From RPQJ01 sp963706535 (GTDB taxonomy: Bacteria > Pseudomonadota > Gammaproteobacteria > Steroidobacterales > Steroidobacteraceae), in contig CAVPMU010000024.1 in NCBI GenBank assembly GCA_963706535.1, positions 1 to 64,000 on the forward strand: a stretch of DNA of 64,000 bases, read 5' to 3'. The notes under the pieces are model-generated. The model was not told the DNA's origin. It was given only the letters and a program-made list of their open reading frames with translations, and ran no database searches. Shown here piece by piece: positions 16,034 to 23,795 of the stretch; the stretch's first letter is position 1, and every line of letters starts with the position of its first letter. The translations under genes and the position numbers were made by a program.

Positions 16034-16890
16034 CCGAACACGTGCTCGTCTGGCATCCGAAGGTCCCCGGTGCAGCCCCGGTGGAGGCCGTCGAAGACGA
16101 TCAGCTGCGCCTGATCGGCATGCCCACCGGCCTCGTCCGGCCGGCGCGCCAGGCGCTGGCGGCCGACCAGCTCACCCCGGCCGCGCGCGCGGTCATGGAA
16201 GAACTGGTCGCGGACTTGAAGCGCCGCATCGACGCGCCCAGTGCGCCGCCACGGCGTTTCGACCTGAGCGGCCTCGACGAGTCGGACAAGGCCACCGTGG
16301 CCGACATGCTCGGCGAGGGCAACGTCTGGGCGAAGGTCGGCGTCGGGGATGCGTTCTGGCGCGTGGTCGAGTCGGTGCTCCCGGGCGTCTGGCGCCTGGA
16401 GTCCACGAACGCGGATGGCACGACCCACGAATGGATCGACGCCGGCGCCGTGCCGCAGCCGATCCTGCAGGCGGCGCAGGAACTGCCGCGCGACACGATC
16501 GAGATCCCGAAGCAGATGCCACAGGGCGCGATGAACGCGCCGTACCTCCTCGCCGAGCTGCTCGATCGCTCGACCAGGTATCAGCCGGGCGCGGAGAACC
16601 ACATCATCAACTTCACGCTGCTGCCGATGACCGAGGTGGATGCCGAGGTGTTGACCCGGGTGCTCGGGCAGATTCCGCTCGTGATCCGCTCGGGCGGCTA
16701 CGGCAGCTCGCGCGTGTTCGGAACCGGCCTCCGGCACGTCTGGGCGGTGCAGTACGTCAACGGCATGGGCAACGTGATCCTCGACACGCTCGAGATCGGC
16801 GGCGTGCCGGTGTCCGTGCTGGCGGCGAAGGAGGACTTCGAGGACTCCGCCGAGCGCCTCGCCGAGATCCTCGCGGCCTTCGCGTCATGA
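16030..16890 (+). CDS. hyaF: HyaF/HupH/HoxQ hydrogenase expression protein
   Basis: A 286-residue protein of the HupH_C family. Recognised segments are IGMPTGLVRPARQ at the N-terminus, LGEGNVWAKVGVG in the middle, and the C-terminal domain with NAPYLLAELLDRS, LGQIPLVIRSGGYGSSRVFGTGLRHVWAVQYVN and LDTLEIGGVP, here cited in pieces. Homologues interact with the small-subunit precursor during iron-sulfur cluster assembly and matter most in oxygen-tolerant hydrogenases. It overlaps both neighbours by 4 bases, confirming the operon. Confidence 0.9.
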   Translation: MTEHVLVWHPKVPGAAPVEAVEDDQLRLIGMPTGLVRPARQALAADQLTPAARAVMEELVADLKRRIDAPSAPPRRFDLSGLDESDKATVADMLGEGNVWAKVGVGDAFWRVVESVLPGVWRLESTNADGTTHEWIDAGAVPQPILQAAQELPRDTIEIPKQMPQGAMNAPYLLAELLDRSTRYQPGAENHIINFTLLPMTEVDAEVLTRVLGQIPLVIRSGGYGSSRVFGTGLRHVWAVQYVNGMGNVILDTLEIGGVPVSVLAAKEDFEDSAERLAEILAAFAS

Positions 16891-17549
16891 GCGAGGTCTT
16901 CGAGGGCAGTTATCTCGGCGACGGCTCGCGGATCGCCGACGATACGCGTCTCGAGTGCGGCGTGTGCTGGTGGGTGTACGACCCGGCGCTCGGCGACGAA
17001 GAGCGGCAGATCGCGCCGGGCACGCCGTTCCGGTTGCTGCCCGACACCTGGAACTGCCCGAACTGCGCGACCGACAAGTCGAAGTTCATGGTGATCGGCA
17101 GCGCCACGCTCTCGACCGACGACGCGGTGCAGAACCTCGCCAATGCCTATCGGCGCGCGGCGCTCAAGGTAAAGGGCCTGCCGATCTACAATCCGACGCT
17201 CGCCGTCGAGGCGGTCGGCTTCCGCGAGCACGACGGACGGCAGATCGGCGTGATGGTCACGCCGTGGTTCATGAACCTGATGGTGCTGCCCTCGCCCGAG
17301 GACCTGAAGGTCTGGGTGAGCGATGGAACCGTGCGCCTGCCGCTCCCGTCGGGGGCCTACGACTTCATGGTGACGGAACTGCACGACGTGGGCCTCGTCG
17401 GCAGCTGCTCGCTGTTCTCGACGATGCTCGAGTTCACCGACCACGAGGCGGCGCAGGTCGCGGCCCAAGCCGTGACGGAGGCGCTCTTCCAGGTCGAGGA
17501 GCCGCCGCCCGCTCCGGTGGTGTCGCGCCGGCAGCTGCTGGGCGGCTGA
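16887..17549 (+). CDS. Rubredoxin-HybE fusion, hydrogenase assembly (HoxR + HoxT/HupJ)
   Basis: A 220-residue fusion. Residues 20-70 form a rubredoxin with iron ligands C24, C27 (ECGVCWWVYDP) and C57, C60 (WNCPNCATDKSKF), as in HoxR/HupI. Residues 80-205 match the HybE/HupJ/HoxT chaperone (GVMVTPWFMNLMVLP; LPLPSGAYDFMVTEL; GSCSLFSTM). HoxR supports the [4Fe-3S] cluster under oxygen and HybE-type proteins guard the precursor, so joining them links the two assembly functions. The C-terminus, SRRQLLGG, matches the end of E. coli HybE. It is coupled to hyaF by ATGA and is the last gene of the operon. Confidence 0.9.
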   Translation: MSEVFEGSYLGDGSRIADDTRLECGVCWWVYDPALGDEERQIAPGTPFRLLPDTWNCPNCATDKSKFMVIGSATLSTDDAVQNLANAYRRAALKVKGLPIYNPTLAVEAVGFREHDGRQIGVMVTPWFMNLMVLPSPEDLKVWVSDGTVRLPLPSGAYDFMVTELHDVGLVGSCSLFSTMLEFTDHEAAQVAAQAVTEALFQVEEPPPAPVVSRRQLLGG

Positions 17550-17551
17550 GC

Positions 17552-18727
17552 TCAGGCCGCCTTCAGCTCACCCCTGATGCAGTTCAGGTAGAGCTGCTCG
17601 AAGTCGTCCGTCGTCATCGGCAGCGGATTGCCGCCCGTCGAGGGGTCGGCGAACGCCTGCGGTGCGAACGGCCGCGCGTGCTCTTCGTGTACGCCGATCT
17701 CGGCCAGCGTGTGCGGGATGCCGATCTCGCGCCGCAGGTCGAGCACCCAGCGCATCACGCCTTCGAATGAGCGTTCGGCGAGGCCGAGCCACGCGGCGAG
17801 CCGCACGAACTTGTCCTCCAGCGCCGCGCGGTTCCACTCGAGCACGTAGGGCATGACCACGGCGTTGGTGAGGCCGTGGTGGGTGTCGAGGTTGGCGGAG
17901 CACGGGTGGCTCAGGCTGTGCATCGCGCCGAGGCCCTTCTGGAACGCCGTCGCTCCCATCGAGGAGGCGACCAGCATGTGCGCGCGCGCCTCCACGTCGG
18001 CCCCGTTCCTGACCGCGCGCGGCAGGAACTCCTTGATGAGCCGCATGCCCTCGACCGCGATGCCCTCCGCCATCGGGTGATACCCGGGCGCACAGTAGGC
18101 CTCCAGGTTGTGCGAGAGCGCGTCCATGCCGACCGCCGCGGTGATGTGCGCAGGCAGGCCGACGGTGAGCTCCGGATCCTCGAGCACGATGCCCGGCATC
18201 ATCTTCGCGTGGAAGATGATCTTCTTGGTGTGGTCGCGCAGGTCGGTGATGACCGAGGCGCGCCCGACCTCGGAGCCGGTTCCGGCGGTGGTCGGCACCG
18301 CGACCACGGGCGCCATGCCGGCGACGTTCACGCGCGTGTACCAGTCCTCGCGGTCCTCGAAGTCCCAGATCGGGCGCGTCTGGCCCACCATCAGCGCAAT
18401 GGCCTTGGCGGTGTCGAGCGCGCTGCCGCCGCCGAAGGCGATGACTCCGTCGTGCCCGCCGCGGCGATAGGCCGCGACGCCCGCCGTCACGTTGGCCTCG
18501 ACCGGATTCGCCTGCACGTCCGAGAACACCTCGCACTCGAGGCCGGCGTCGCGGCAGGTCTTCCGCGCGCTGGCGATCATCGGCAGCGCGGCGAGGCCCG
18601 CGTCCGTCACCAGCAGCGGCCGCTGCATGCCGAGCGCCTTGCAGTGGTCGGGCAGTTCCACGATGCGGCCGGCGCCGAAGCGCACCAGGGTCGGGTAGTT
18701 CCAGTTGCCCTTCAATGTCGTCGTCAT
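17552..18727 (-). CDS. Iron-containing alcohol dehydrogenase
   Basis: A 391-residue group III alcohol dehydrogenase. Visible are the NAD-binding FGGGSALDTAKAIAL, the VPTTAGTGSEVGRASVI signature, the metal-ligand helix GMDALSHNLEAYCAPGYHPMA and the second ligand region HSLSHPCSANLDTHHGL. It interconverts an alcohol and an aldehyde with NAD(P). It is last in a minus-strand series after a glutamine-synthetase-like ligase and an aldehyde dehydrogenase, suggesting the three handle an amino alcohol or amine-derived aldehyde. A 322-base repeat-rich gap precedes it, so it may have its own promoter. It is convergent with the hydrogenase operon, 2 bases apart. Confidence 0.92.
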   Translation of the reverse strand: MTTTLKGNWNYPTLVRFGAGRIVELPDHCKALGMQRPLLVTDAGLAALPMIASARKTCRDAGLECEVFSDVQANPVEANVTAGVAAYRRGGHDGVIAFGGGSALDTAKAIALMVGQTRPIWDFEDREDWYTRVNVAGMAPVVAVPTTAGTGSEVGRASVITDLRDHTKKIIFHAKMMPGIVLEDPELTVGLPAHITAAVGMDALSHNLEAYCAPGYHPMAEGIAVEGMRLIKEFLPRAVRNGADVEARAHMLVASSMGATAFQKGLGAMHSLSHPCSANLDTHHGLTNAVVMPYVLEWNRAALEDKFVRLAAWLGLAERSFEGVMRWVLDLRREIGIPHTLAEIGVHEEHARPFAPQAFADPSTGGNPLPMTTDDFEQLYLNCIRGELKAA

Positions 18728-18801
18728 GTGCTCGTCTCCGCGACGCTCTCTGCGTCGCTGTTGTGTTCACCGGAGCCCGCAGCGGCCACGGACAGTGCAA
18801 G

Positions 18802-18872
18802 GGCGGTGATTCGGGTTCGTTTCCGGCTCGCGAAGAAAACATGCTCGCCGGAAACGAACCCGAATCACCGCC
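18802..18872. repeat. Perfect 26-bp inverted repeat in adh upstream region
   Basis: The left arm (18802-18827, starting GGCGGTGATTCGGGTTCG) and right arm (18847-18872, starting GCCGGAAACGAACCC) are fully complementary over 26 bases with a 19-base loop. It lies 75 bases upstream of the iron-ADH start on that gene's leader side, inside a 322-base gap without any coding sequence. Possible roles are a terminator for the ALDH transcript, a leader structure, or a mobile-element footprint. Confidence 0.85.
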
Positions 18873-18987
18873 TGACAGCCCGCGGCTGAGCGAGTCCTCG
18901 CCAAAGCGCGACGACTCGCACGCCGCATTAAGCGACCACCCACTTCCAGAGTCTCGTCCGGCGTCGGTGGGCGCTACTTGCGCCGTG

Positions 18988-19049
18988 CGAGTCTTCCGGC
19001 TCTGCGGAAGACTCGCTCAGGCGCCGTGTGTCGAGCCCTCGCCTGAGCG
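18988..19049. repeat. Overlapping hairpins at the 3' end of the ALDH gene
   Basis: CGAGTCTTCCG (18988-18998) pairs with CGGAAGACTCG (19005-19015) across a 6-base loop. Immediately overlapping, CGCTCAGGCG (19014-19023) pairs with CGCCTGAGCG (19040-19049) and abuts the aldehyde dehydrogenase stop codon. The two stems share bases, so they are mutually exclusive. This could be a transcription terminator with alternative folds for the minus-strand operon. Confidence 0.75.
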
Positions 19050-20438
19050 TCAAGCCTGAACGCGAAGGTGGAAGGACTTAGGCCGCGTCAGGTGCTCGTA
19101 CCCGATGGCGGACAGCGTGCAGCCGCGACCGGAGTCCTTCACACCCACCCACGCGAGCGCCGGGTCGAGGTAGTCGCAGCGGTTCATGAACCACGTGCCG
19201 GTCTGCACCCGGTCGCCGATGGCGAGCGCGGCTTCCTCGTCCGCCGTCCAGATCGCGGCGGTCAGGCCGAACGCGCTGTCATTCATCAGCCGCACCGCCT
19301 CCTCGTCCGAGGCGACCTTCATGATCCCGGCCACGGGCCCGAAGATTTCCTCGCGCATCACGGGCATCGAGTGGTCGACGCCGAGCAGCACCTGCGGCGC
19401 GAGGTAGGGCGTGCCCGCCTTGCTCGCGCCGAATGCCTTCTCGTCGATGACGGCACGTGCGCCCGCCGCCACCGAGGCCGCGACCTGCTTGCGGATCTCC
19501 TCCGCCGCGGCCGTGCGCACCACCGGGCCGAGCGTGGTGTCCGCGTCGACCGGGCTGCCGAGCACGTACTTGCGCGTGAGTTCCACCCAGCCCTCGACGA
19601 ATGCATCGTAGAGCCGCTCGTGCACGTACACCCGCTGGATGCCGCAGCACGACTGCCCGGAATTGAAGTACGCGCCGTCCACGAGGTTCTCGATCGCGTG
19701 GGCGAGGTTCGCGTCGTGGCGAACGTAGGCCGGGTCGCAGCCGCCGAGTTCGAGTCCCGTGCCGATGAAGCGATCGGCCGCCGCCCGCTGCACGGCATGC
19801 CCCCCCGCGACCGAGCCCGTGAACGCGACGAAGTCCACGCGCGGATCACGGATGACGCGCTCGGTGTCCGCGTGGCTCAGGTGCAGCGCCTGGAAGGCGC
19901 CCTCGGGCAGGCCGGCTTCGCGCAGGCACTCCTCGAAGCGCTCGGCGCAGAGCGGCGTCTGGGCCGAGTGCTTGAGCACCACGACGTTGCCCGCCATGAG
20001 CGCCGGCACGACGCTGTTCACGGCGATCAGGTACGGGTAGTTCCAGGCCGCCACCGTGAACACGACGCCGAGCGGCTCGCGGCGCAGGAAGCGGTGGAAG
20101 CCCGCCTTGGGACCCACGTCGATGTCGGCGAGCGCCTCGGGCGCGATGGCGATCATGTGCCGCGCACGCTCGAGCGTGCCGCGCACCTCGCTCGGCGAGT
20201 AGCGGATCGGCCGGCCCATCTGCCAGGTCAGCTCCTCGGCGATCGCGTCGCCGTGCGACTCGAAGGCGTCGCAGAAACGCCCGAGGATCGCGGCGCGTTC
20301 GGCCATCGGCACCGCGCGCCAGGCGCGCTCGGCCAGCCGCGCGCTCTCGAGGGCGGCATCGACCTGCACCGGGGTGGCGAGCGTGCGCTCGACGTACACT
20401 CGGCCGTCGACGGGGGAAATGGTGCGTTGGAGCGTCAT
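19050..20438 (-). CDS. NAD(P)-dependent aldehyde dehydrogenase
   Basis: A 462-residue ALDH superfamily enzyme oxidising an aldehyde to an acid. Landmarks are EPLGVVFTVAAWNYPYL, the cofactor lysine in VVLKHSAQTPL, FTGSVAGG, the catalytic cysteine in FNSGQSCCGIQRVYV and EEIFGPVAGI. The general-base loop reads LELGGCDPAYV, with Cys where many ALDHs have Lys; this is seen in some subfamilies. The gene lies between the glutamine-synthetase-like ligase and the iron ADH on the same strand, consistent with oxidation of a gamma-glutamylated or free amino aldehyde (inference). Confidence 0.92.
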   Translation of the reverse strand: MTLQRTISPVDGRVYVERTLATPVQVDAALESARLAERAWRAVPMAERAAILGRFCDAFESHGDAIAEELTWQMGRPIRYSPSEVRGTLERARHMIAIAPEALADIDVGPKAGFHRFLRREPLGVVFTVAAWNYPYLIAVNSVVPALMAGNVVVLKHSAQTPLCAERFEECLREAGLPEGAFQALHLSHADTERVIRDPRVDFVAFTGSVAGGHAVQRAAADRFIGTGLELGGCDPAYVRHDANLAHAIENLVDGAYFNSGQSCCGIQRVYVHERLYDAFVEGWVELTRKYVLGSPVDADTTLGPVVRTAAAEEIRKQVAASVAAGARAVIDEKAFGASKAGTPYLAPQVLLGVDHSMPVMREEIFGPVAGIMKVASDEEAVRLMNDSAFGLTAAIWTADEEAALAIGDRVQTGTWFMNRCDYLDPALAWVGVKDSGRGCTLSAIGYEHLTRPKSFHLRVQA

Positions 20439-20450
20439 GGGAAACCGTTG

Positions 20451-20572
20451 GGAAAGGGGTTAGGGGTTAGGGGATAGGGGATAGGGGATAGGGGATAGGG
20501 GATAGTAGGAAGGGAGTCGGAACGGCCGACTGTGTCGGCCTCTTCACTATCCCCTATCCCCTAACCCCTTCC
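20451..20572. repeat. Nested palindromic element A2 with GGGGATA tandem tract
   Basis: A tract of GGGGTTA and five GGGGATA heptamers (20451-20506) is complementary in its 27-base terminal part to the right arm at 20546-20572. The inner hairpin GGCCGAC-TGT-GTCGGCC (20524-20540) and its flanks are identical to element A1 over 26 bases. It fills the gap between the glutamine-synthetase-like stop and the ALDH start on the minus strand. It may adjust expression between these operon genes. Confidence 0.85.
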
Positions 20573-20573
20573 T

Positions 20574-21941
20574 TCAGATGATCTCAAAGTACCTGGCGAG
20601 CTCCCAGTCGGAGATGTGCTTGCGGAACTCCCTCTCCTCCCACTCCCGGGTGGCGGCGAAATGCTCGACGAACGCGTCACCGAACCAGTCGCGCGCCATC
20701 TTCGAGGCCTTGAGACGCTGGGCGGACTCCCACAGCGTGCGCGGCAGCGCGAGGCGCGCCGGGTACTTGCGGTCGTAGGCATTGCCGGTCACCGGCGCTT
20801 CCGGCTCGACCTGGTTCTCGATGCCCCAGAGCCCCGACGCCAGCGCGGCGGCCAGGATCACGTGTGGATTCGCGTCCGCCGCGGCGACCCGGTACTCGAC
20901 GCGCTGCGACTTCGGGCTGCCGGGAATCACGCGCAGCGCCGTGGTGCGGTTCTCGACGGCCCAGGTGGAATCCGTCGGCGCCCAGTAGCCCGGGACCAGC
21001 CGTCGGTAGGAGTTGATCGTCGGCGCGACCATGGCCAGCAGTTCGGGCATCAGCTTCTGCTGTCCGCCGACGAACCAGCGCATGGCGTCGCTCATCGAGT
21101 GCGGTCGGCCCGCCTCGTGGAACACCGAATCGCCGGACTTCGACTTGAGCGAGAGGTGGATGTGCCCGCTCTGCCCGGGCAGGTCCCGCGCCCACTTGGC
21201 CATGAAGGTCGCCATGAGTCCGTTCTTCTGCGCGATGACCTTGGCGAAGGTCTTGAACAGCGCGGCCTTGTCCGCCGAGGCGAGCGCCTTGTCGAAGGCG
21301 ATCGCCGCCTCCATGACGCCAGGGCCGGTCTCCTCGTGCAGTCCCTCGATGGCCATGTCCATGACGCGGCAGTGGTCGAGCAGCTGCCGGTAGAAGTCAC
21401 TGCCCGCGCTGTTGCGGATCACGGAATAACCGAACCAGCCCGGGGCCATCGGCGTCAGGCCGCGATAGTGCTTCTCGCGCACCGACTCCGGCGTCTCCTT
21501 GAACACGAAGAACTCGTACTCGAAGCCCGCATAGGCCTCGTAGCCCATGGTCCGGCCGCGCTCGATCACGCGGCGCAGCAGGTTGCGCGGGCAGACCGTC
21601 TCGCCCGGCGGCGCGAACTCACCGAGAAAGAACAGGCCGTCGTCCTCGAACGGCAGCGAGCGGCAGGTCTCGGGCAGGATGCGCACCGGCGCGTCCGGGT
21701 ATCCAGTGTGCCAGCCGGTGAACTTCACGTTGTCGTAGAGCTGGTCCTGGCAGTCCCAGCCCAGCACGACGTCGCAGAACCCGAAGCCGCCGTCGAGCGC
21801 CGAGAGGAACTTCTCGCGCGAGATGTACTTGCCGCGCATGATGCCGTCGATGTCGAAGACGCCGACCTTCACGTTCTGGACGTTGCGGCTCTCGATGAGC
21901 GCACGAGCGTCGGCCGCCGTCTTCACCTGGCGTGGTTCCAT
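20574..21941 (-). CDS. Glutamine synthetase family protein (gamma-glutamyl ligase type)
   Basis: A 455-residue type I glutamine-synthetase fold. The N-terminal beta-grasp carries VFDIDGIMRGKYISREKF, followed by the catalytic domain with FEYEFFVF (metal-binding Glu), PGVMEAAI, the ATP/metal segment GQSGHIHLSLKSK and NRTTALRVIP (substrate arginine). The divergent N-terminus and the partners argue for a PuuA-like gamma-glutamylpolyamine/ethanolamine synthetase rather than housekeeping GlnA. It would ligate glutamate to an amine so that the following ALDH and ADH can process it. The order on the minus strand is ligase, ALDH, Fe-ADH. Confidence 0.88.
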   Translation of the reverse strand: MEPRQVKTAADARALIESRNVQNVKVGVFDIDGIMRGKYISREKFLSALDGGFGFCDVVLGWDCQDQLYDNVKFTGWHTGYPDAPVRILPETCRSLPFEDDGLFFLGEFAPPGETVCPRNLLRRVIERGRTMGYEAYAGFEYEFFVFKETPESVREKHYRGLTPMAPGWFGYSVIRNSAGSDFYRQLLDHCRVMDMAIEGLHEETGPGVMEAAIAFDKALASADKAALFKTFAKVIAQKNGLMATFMAKWARDLPGQSGHIHLSLKSKSGDSVFHEAGRPHSMSDAMRWFVGGQQKLMPELLAMVAPTINSYRRLVPGYWAPTDSTWAVENRTTALRVIPGSPKSQRVEYRVAAADANPHVILAAALASGLWGIENQVEPEAPVTGNAYDRKYPARLALPRTLWESAQRLKASKMARDWFGDAFVEHFAATREWEEREFRKHISDWELARYFEII

Positions 21942-22064
21942 GCAGTAGCTCCATCAGATACTTATTCGTTATCGCGCATATCGCGGTACTGCGCGTGCTT
22001 TCGAGTATAGGCCGGCCCACGGCCGGCGCCAGAGGGGAGCCATGCTGCACCGCAGCACGGGTGT

Positions 22065-23795
22065 CTAGCGGGGCGTGCGCCCGAGGAAATGGCGCGCCAT
22101 GATGCGCAGGGGCTCGCCGACCCTGAACTTGGAAAGGCCTGCCCGCCAGAACAGCTCGCGCTTGTCGCACACCGTGGACATGCTGTAGCGCGAGATCTCT
22201 CCCTTGAGCTGCGGATCGGCCGCGGGGTCCTCGCCCCGCGCCAGCATGGACTCGAGCCGCGCACGCAGTTCACTCGCGGCGGCGATGCTCGCGGCCACGC
22301 GGCGCCCGCGGCGCGGGGAGATGCGGCCGTAGCGCATCTTGAGCTCGTTCAGCCGCCTGGCCGCCTCGTAGGTCGCGTCGACCAGCTCGCGGCGTGTCAT
22401 CCATTTCGTCTCGTAGTTCAGGATCCGCTCCCACGTCGGTTGCACCAGCAGCTGGCGGTGTTCCTCGAGCGTGCGGGCGAACAGGCGGTAACCGAAGCGC
22501 TCCGGCTCCTCGAAGCCACGGCTGCCCGGGTCGATGAACGGTCCCATCGGCGAGATGAAGCAGGAGAGGCGCTTGTCGCCGAGCTGGAACAGGTGCTCGC
22601 AGTAGTCGACCGTCCCGCCGACCGACTCGAGCGTCTGCCCGGGCAGGCCGATCATGAAAAAGACATCGAGGCGCTCGCACCGCAGCCGCAGCGCCTCGCG
22701 CAGCATTTCCTCCATCTCGGCGGTGGTGTAGTCCGCCTCGCCCTCCTGCGCATTGCGCACCGCCTGGTCGTGGCTCTCGGGACTGAACTCGATGCTCCAG
22801 TGCGGCAGCGAGCGGTCGATCTCCTGCAGGAACTCGCTGGGCGGCACCGAGAACAGCTCGACGATGACCTCGTTCGACACGCCCGATCGGCGCAGCCGGT
22901 CGAGGACCTCGCCGGCATGGTCGGCCCCGGCCTGGCGGAGGTCGCCGATCAGGGCGATCGGTCCCTTCGTCAGGCGGGCGAAGGCCTCGACGTTGGCGAC
23001 GAGGCTCGCCGGACTGCGGAACACGGGGCGCTGGCGCCTGGTGAGGTGCGTGCAGGTGGTGTGCGAGCTGCCGCAGGTGACGCACTCGTAGGCGCAACCC
23101 TTCACCGTGAACACGGCCGCGATCGGATTGCGCCACCAGCCGTTGAACGGCAGCGTGCTCTCCATGTCGCGATAGCGCGCCATCATCTCGATGACCAGGT
23201 CGGGCCGGATGTCGACGTAGTCGAGCGTCGTGGGCACGTAGCTGTGGGGATTGATGCGCACCCTGCCCGCCTCCTTCCAGGCGAGGTTCGGGATCGCGTC
23301 GAGCGGCGTCCCGTCCCGCTGCGCGACCAGCAACTGGTGCAGCGGCGGCTCGGTGCTGTCGCCACGCAGGACGAAGTCCACCTGCGGGTACTCGATCAGC
23401 TCGCGATGGAAATACGTGGAGGACAGGCCGCCCAGGATGACGGGTACGCCGGGGAGGGTCTCCTTCACGATCCGCGCCACCTCGAGCGCGCCGTGGGCGT
23501 GCGGCAGCCAGTGCAGGTCGATGCCGACGGCCCGCGGCCGCTGGCGGGCGAGGAATGCCGGCACGTCGAAGCGCCGGTCGTTCATCATGCGCAGCGCGAG
23601 GTTGACGATCCTCACGCTCATGCCCTGCTGGTGCAGGTAGCTCGCGATGGTGAGGAACCCGAGCGGATACATCTCGAACACGGTCGACGAGGGGACCATG
23701 TCGCTCACCGGGCCGTACAGGATGGCCTGCTCGCGGAAATCGTAGACGCTCGGCGCGTGCAGCAGCAGCAGGTCCACGACGGGTTCCCGGCTCAC
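22065..23795 (-). CDS. B12-binding-domain radical SAM protein
   Basis: A 576-residue protein. Residues 1-165 form a cobalamin-binding-like Rossmann domain (YPLGFLTIASYLHQQGMSV; AVGIDLHWLPHAHG; VPVILGGLSSTYFHRELIEY). A radical-SAM barrel follows with the [4Fe-4S] cysteines C234, C238 and C241 in KGCAYECVTCG. The chemistry could be methylation or rearrangement of an unknown substrate. The GTG start at 23795 overlaps the stop of the M81 peptidase gene (GTGA), which fixes the start and shows translational coupling. The C-terminal 150 residues are basic and of unclear function. Confidence 0.85.
   Translation of the reverse strand: MSREPVVDLLLLHAPSVYDFREQAILYGPVSDMVPSSTVFEMYPLGFLTIASYLHQQGMSVRIVNLALRMMNDRRFDVPAFLARQRPRAVGIDLHWLPHAHGALEVARIVKETLPGVPVILGGLSSTYFHRELIEYPQVDFVLRGDSTEPPLHQLLVAQRDGTPLDAIPNLAWKEAGRVRINPHSYVPTTLDYVDIRPDLVIEMMARYRDMESTLPFNGWWRNPIAAVFTVKGCAYECVTCGSSHTTCTHLTRRQRPVFRSPASLVANVEAFARLTKGPIALIGDLRQAGADHAGEVLDRLRRSGVSNEVIVELFSVPPSEFLQEIDRSLPHWSIEFSPESHDQAVRNAQEGEADYTTAEMEEMLREALRLRCERLDVFFMIGLPGQTLESVGGTVDYCEHLFQLGDKRLSCFISPMGPFIDPGSRGFEEPERFGYRLFARTLEEHRQLLVQPTWERILNYETKWMTRRELVDATYEAARRLNELKMRYGRISPRRGRRVAASIAAASELRARLESMLARGEDPAADPQLKGEISRYSMSTVCDKRELFWRAGLSKFRVGEPLRIMARHFLGRTPR

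Noticed and set aside
18715..19059. 114-codon plus-strand frame in the repeat-rich gap
   Set aside because: It spans the inverted repeats, has no ribosome site or homology and overlaps both neighbouring genes.
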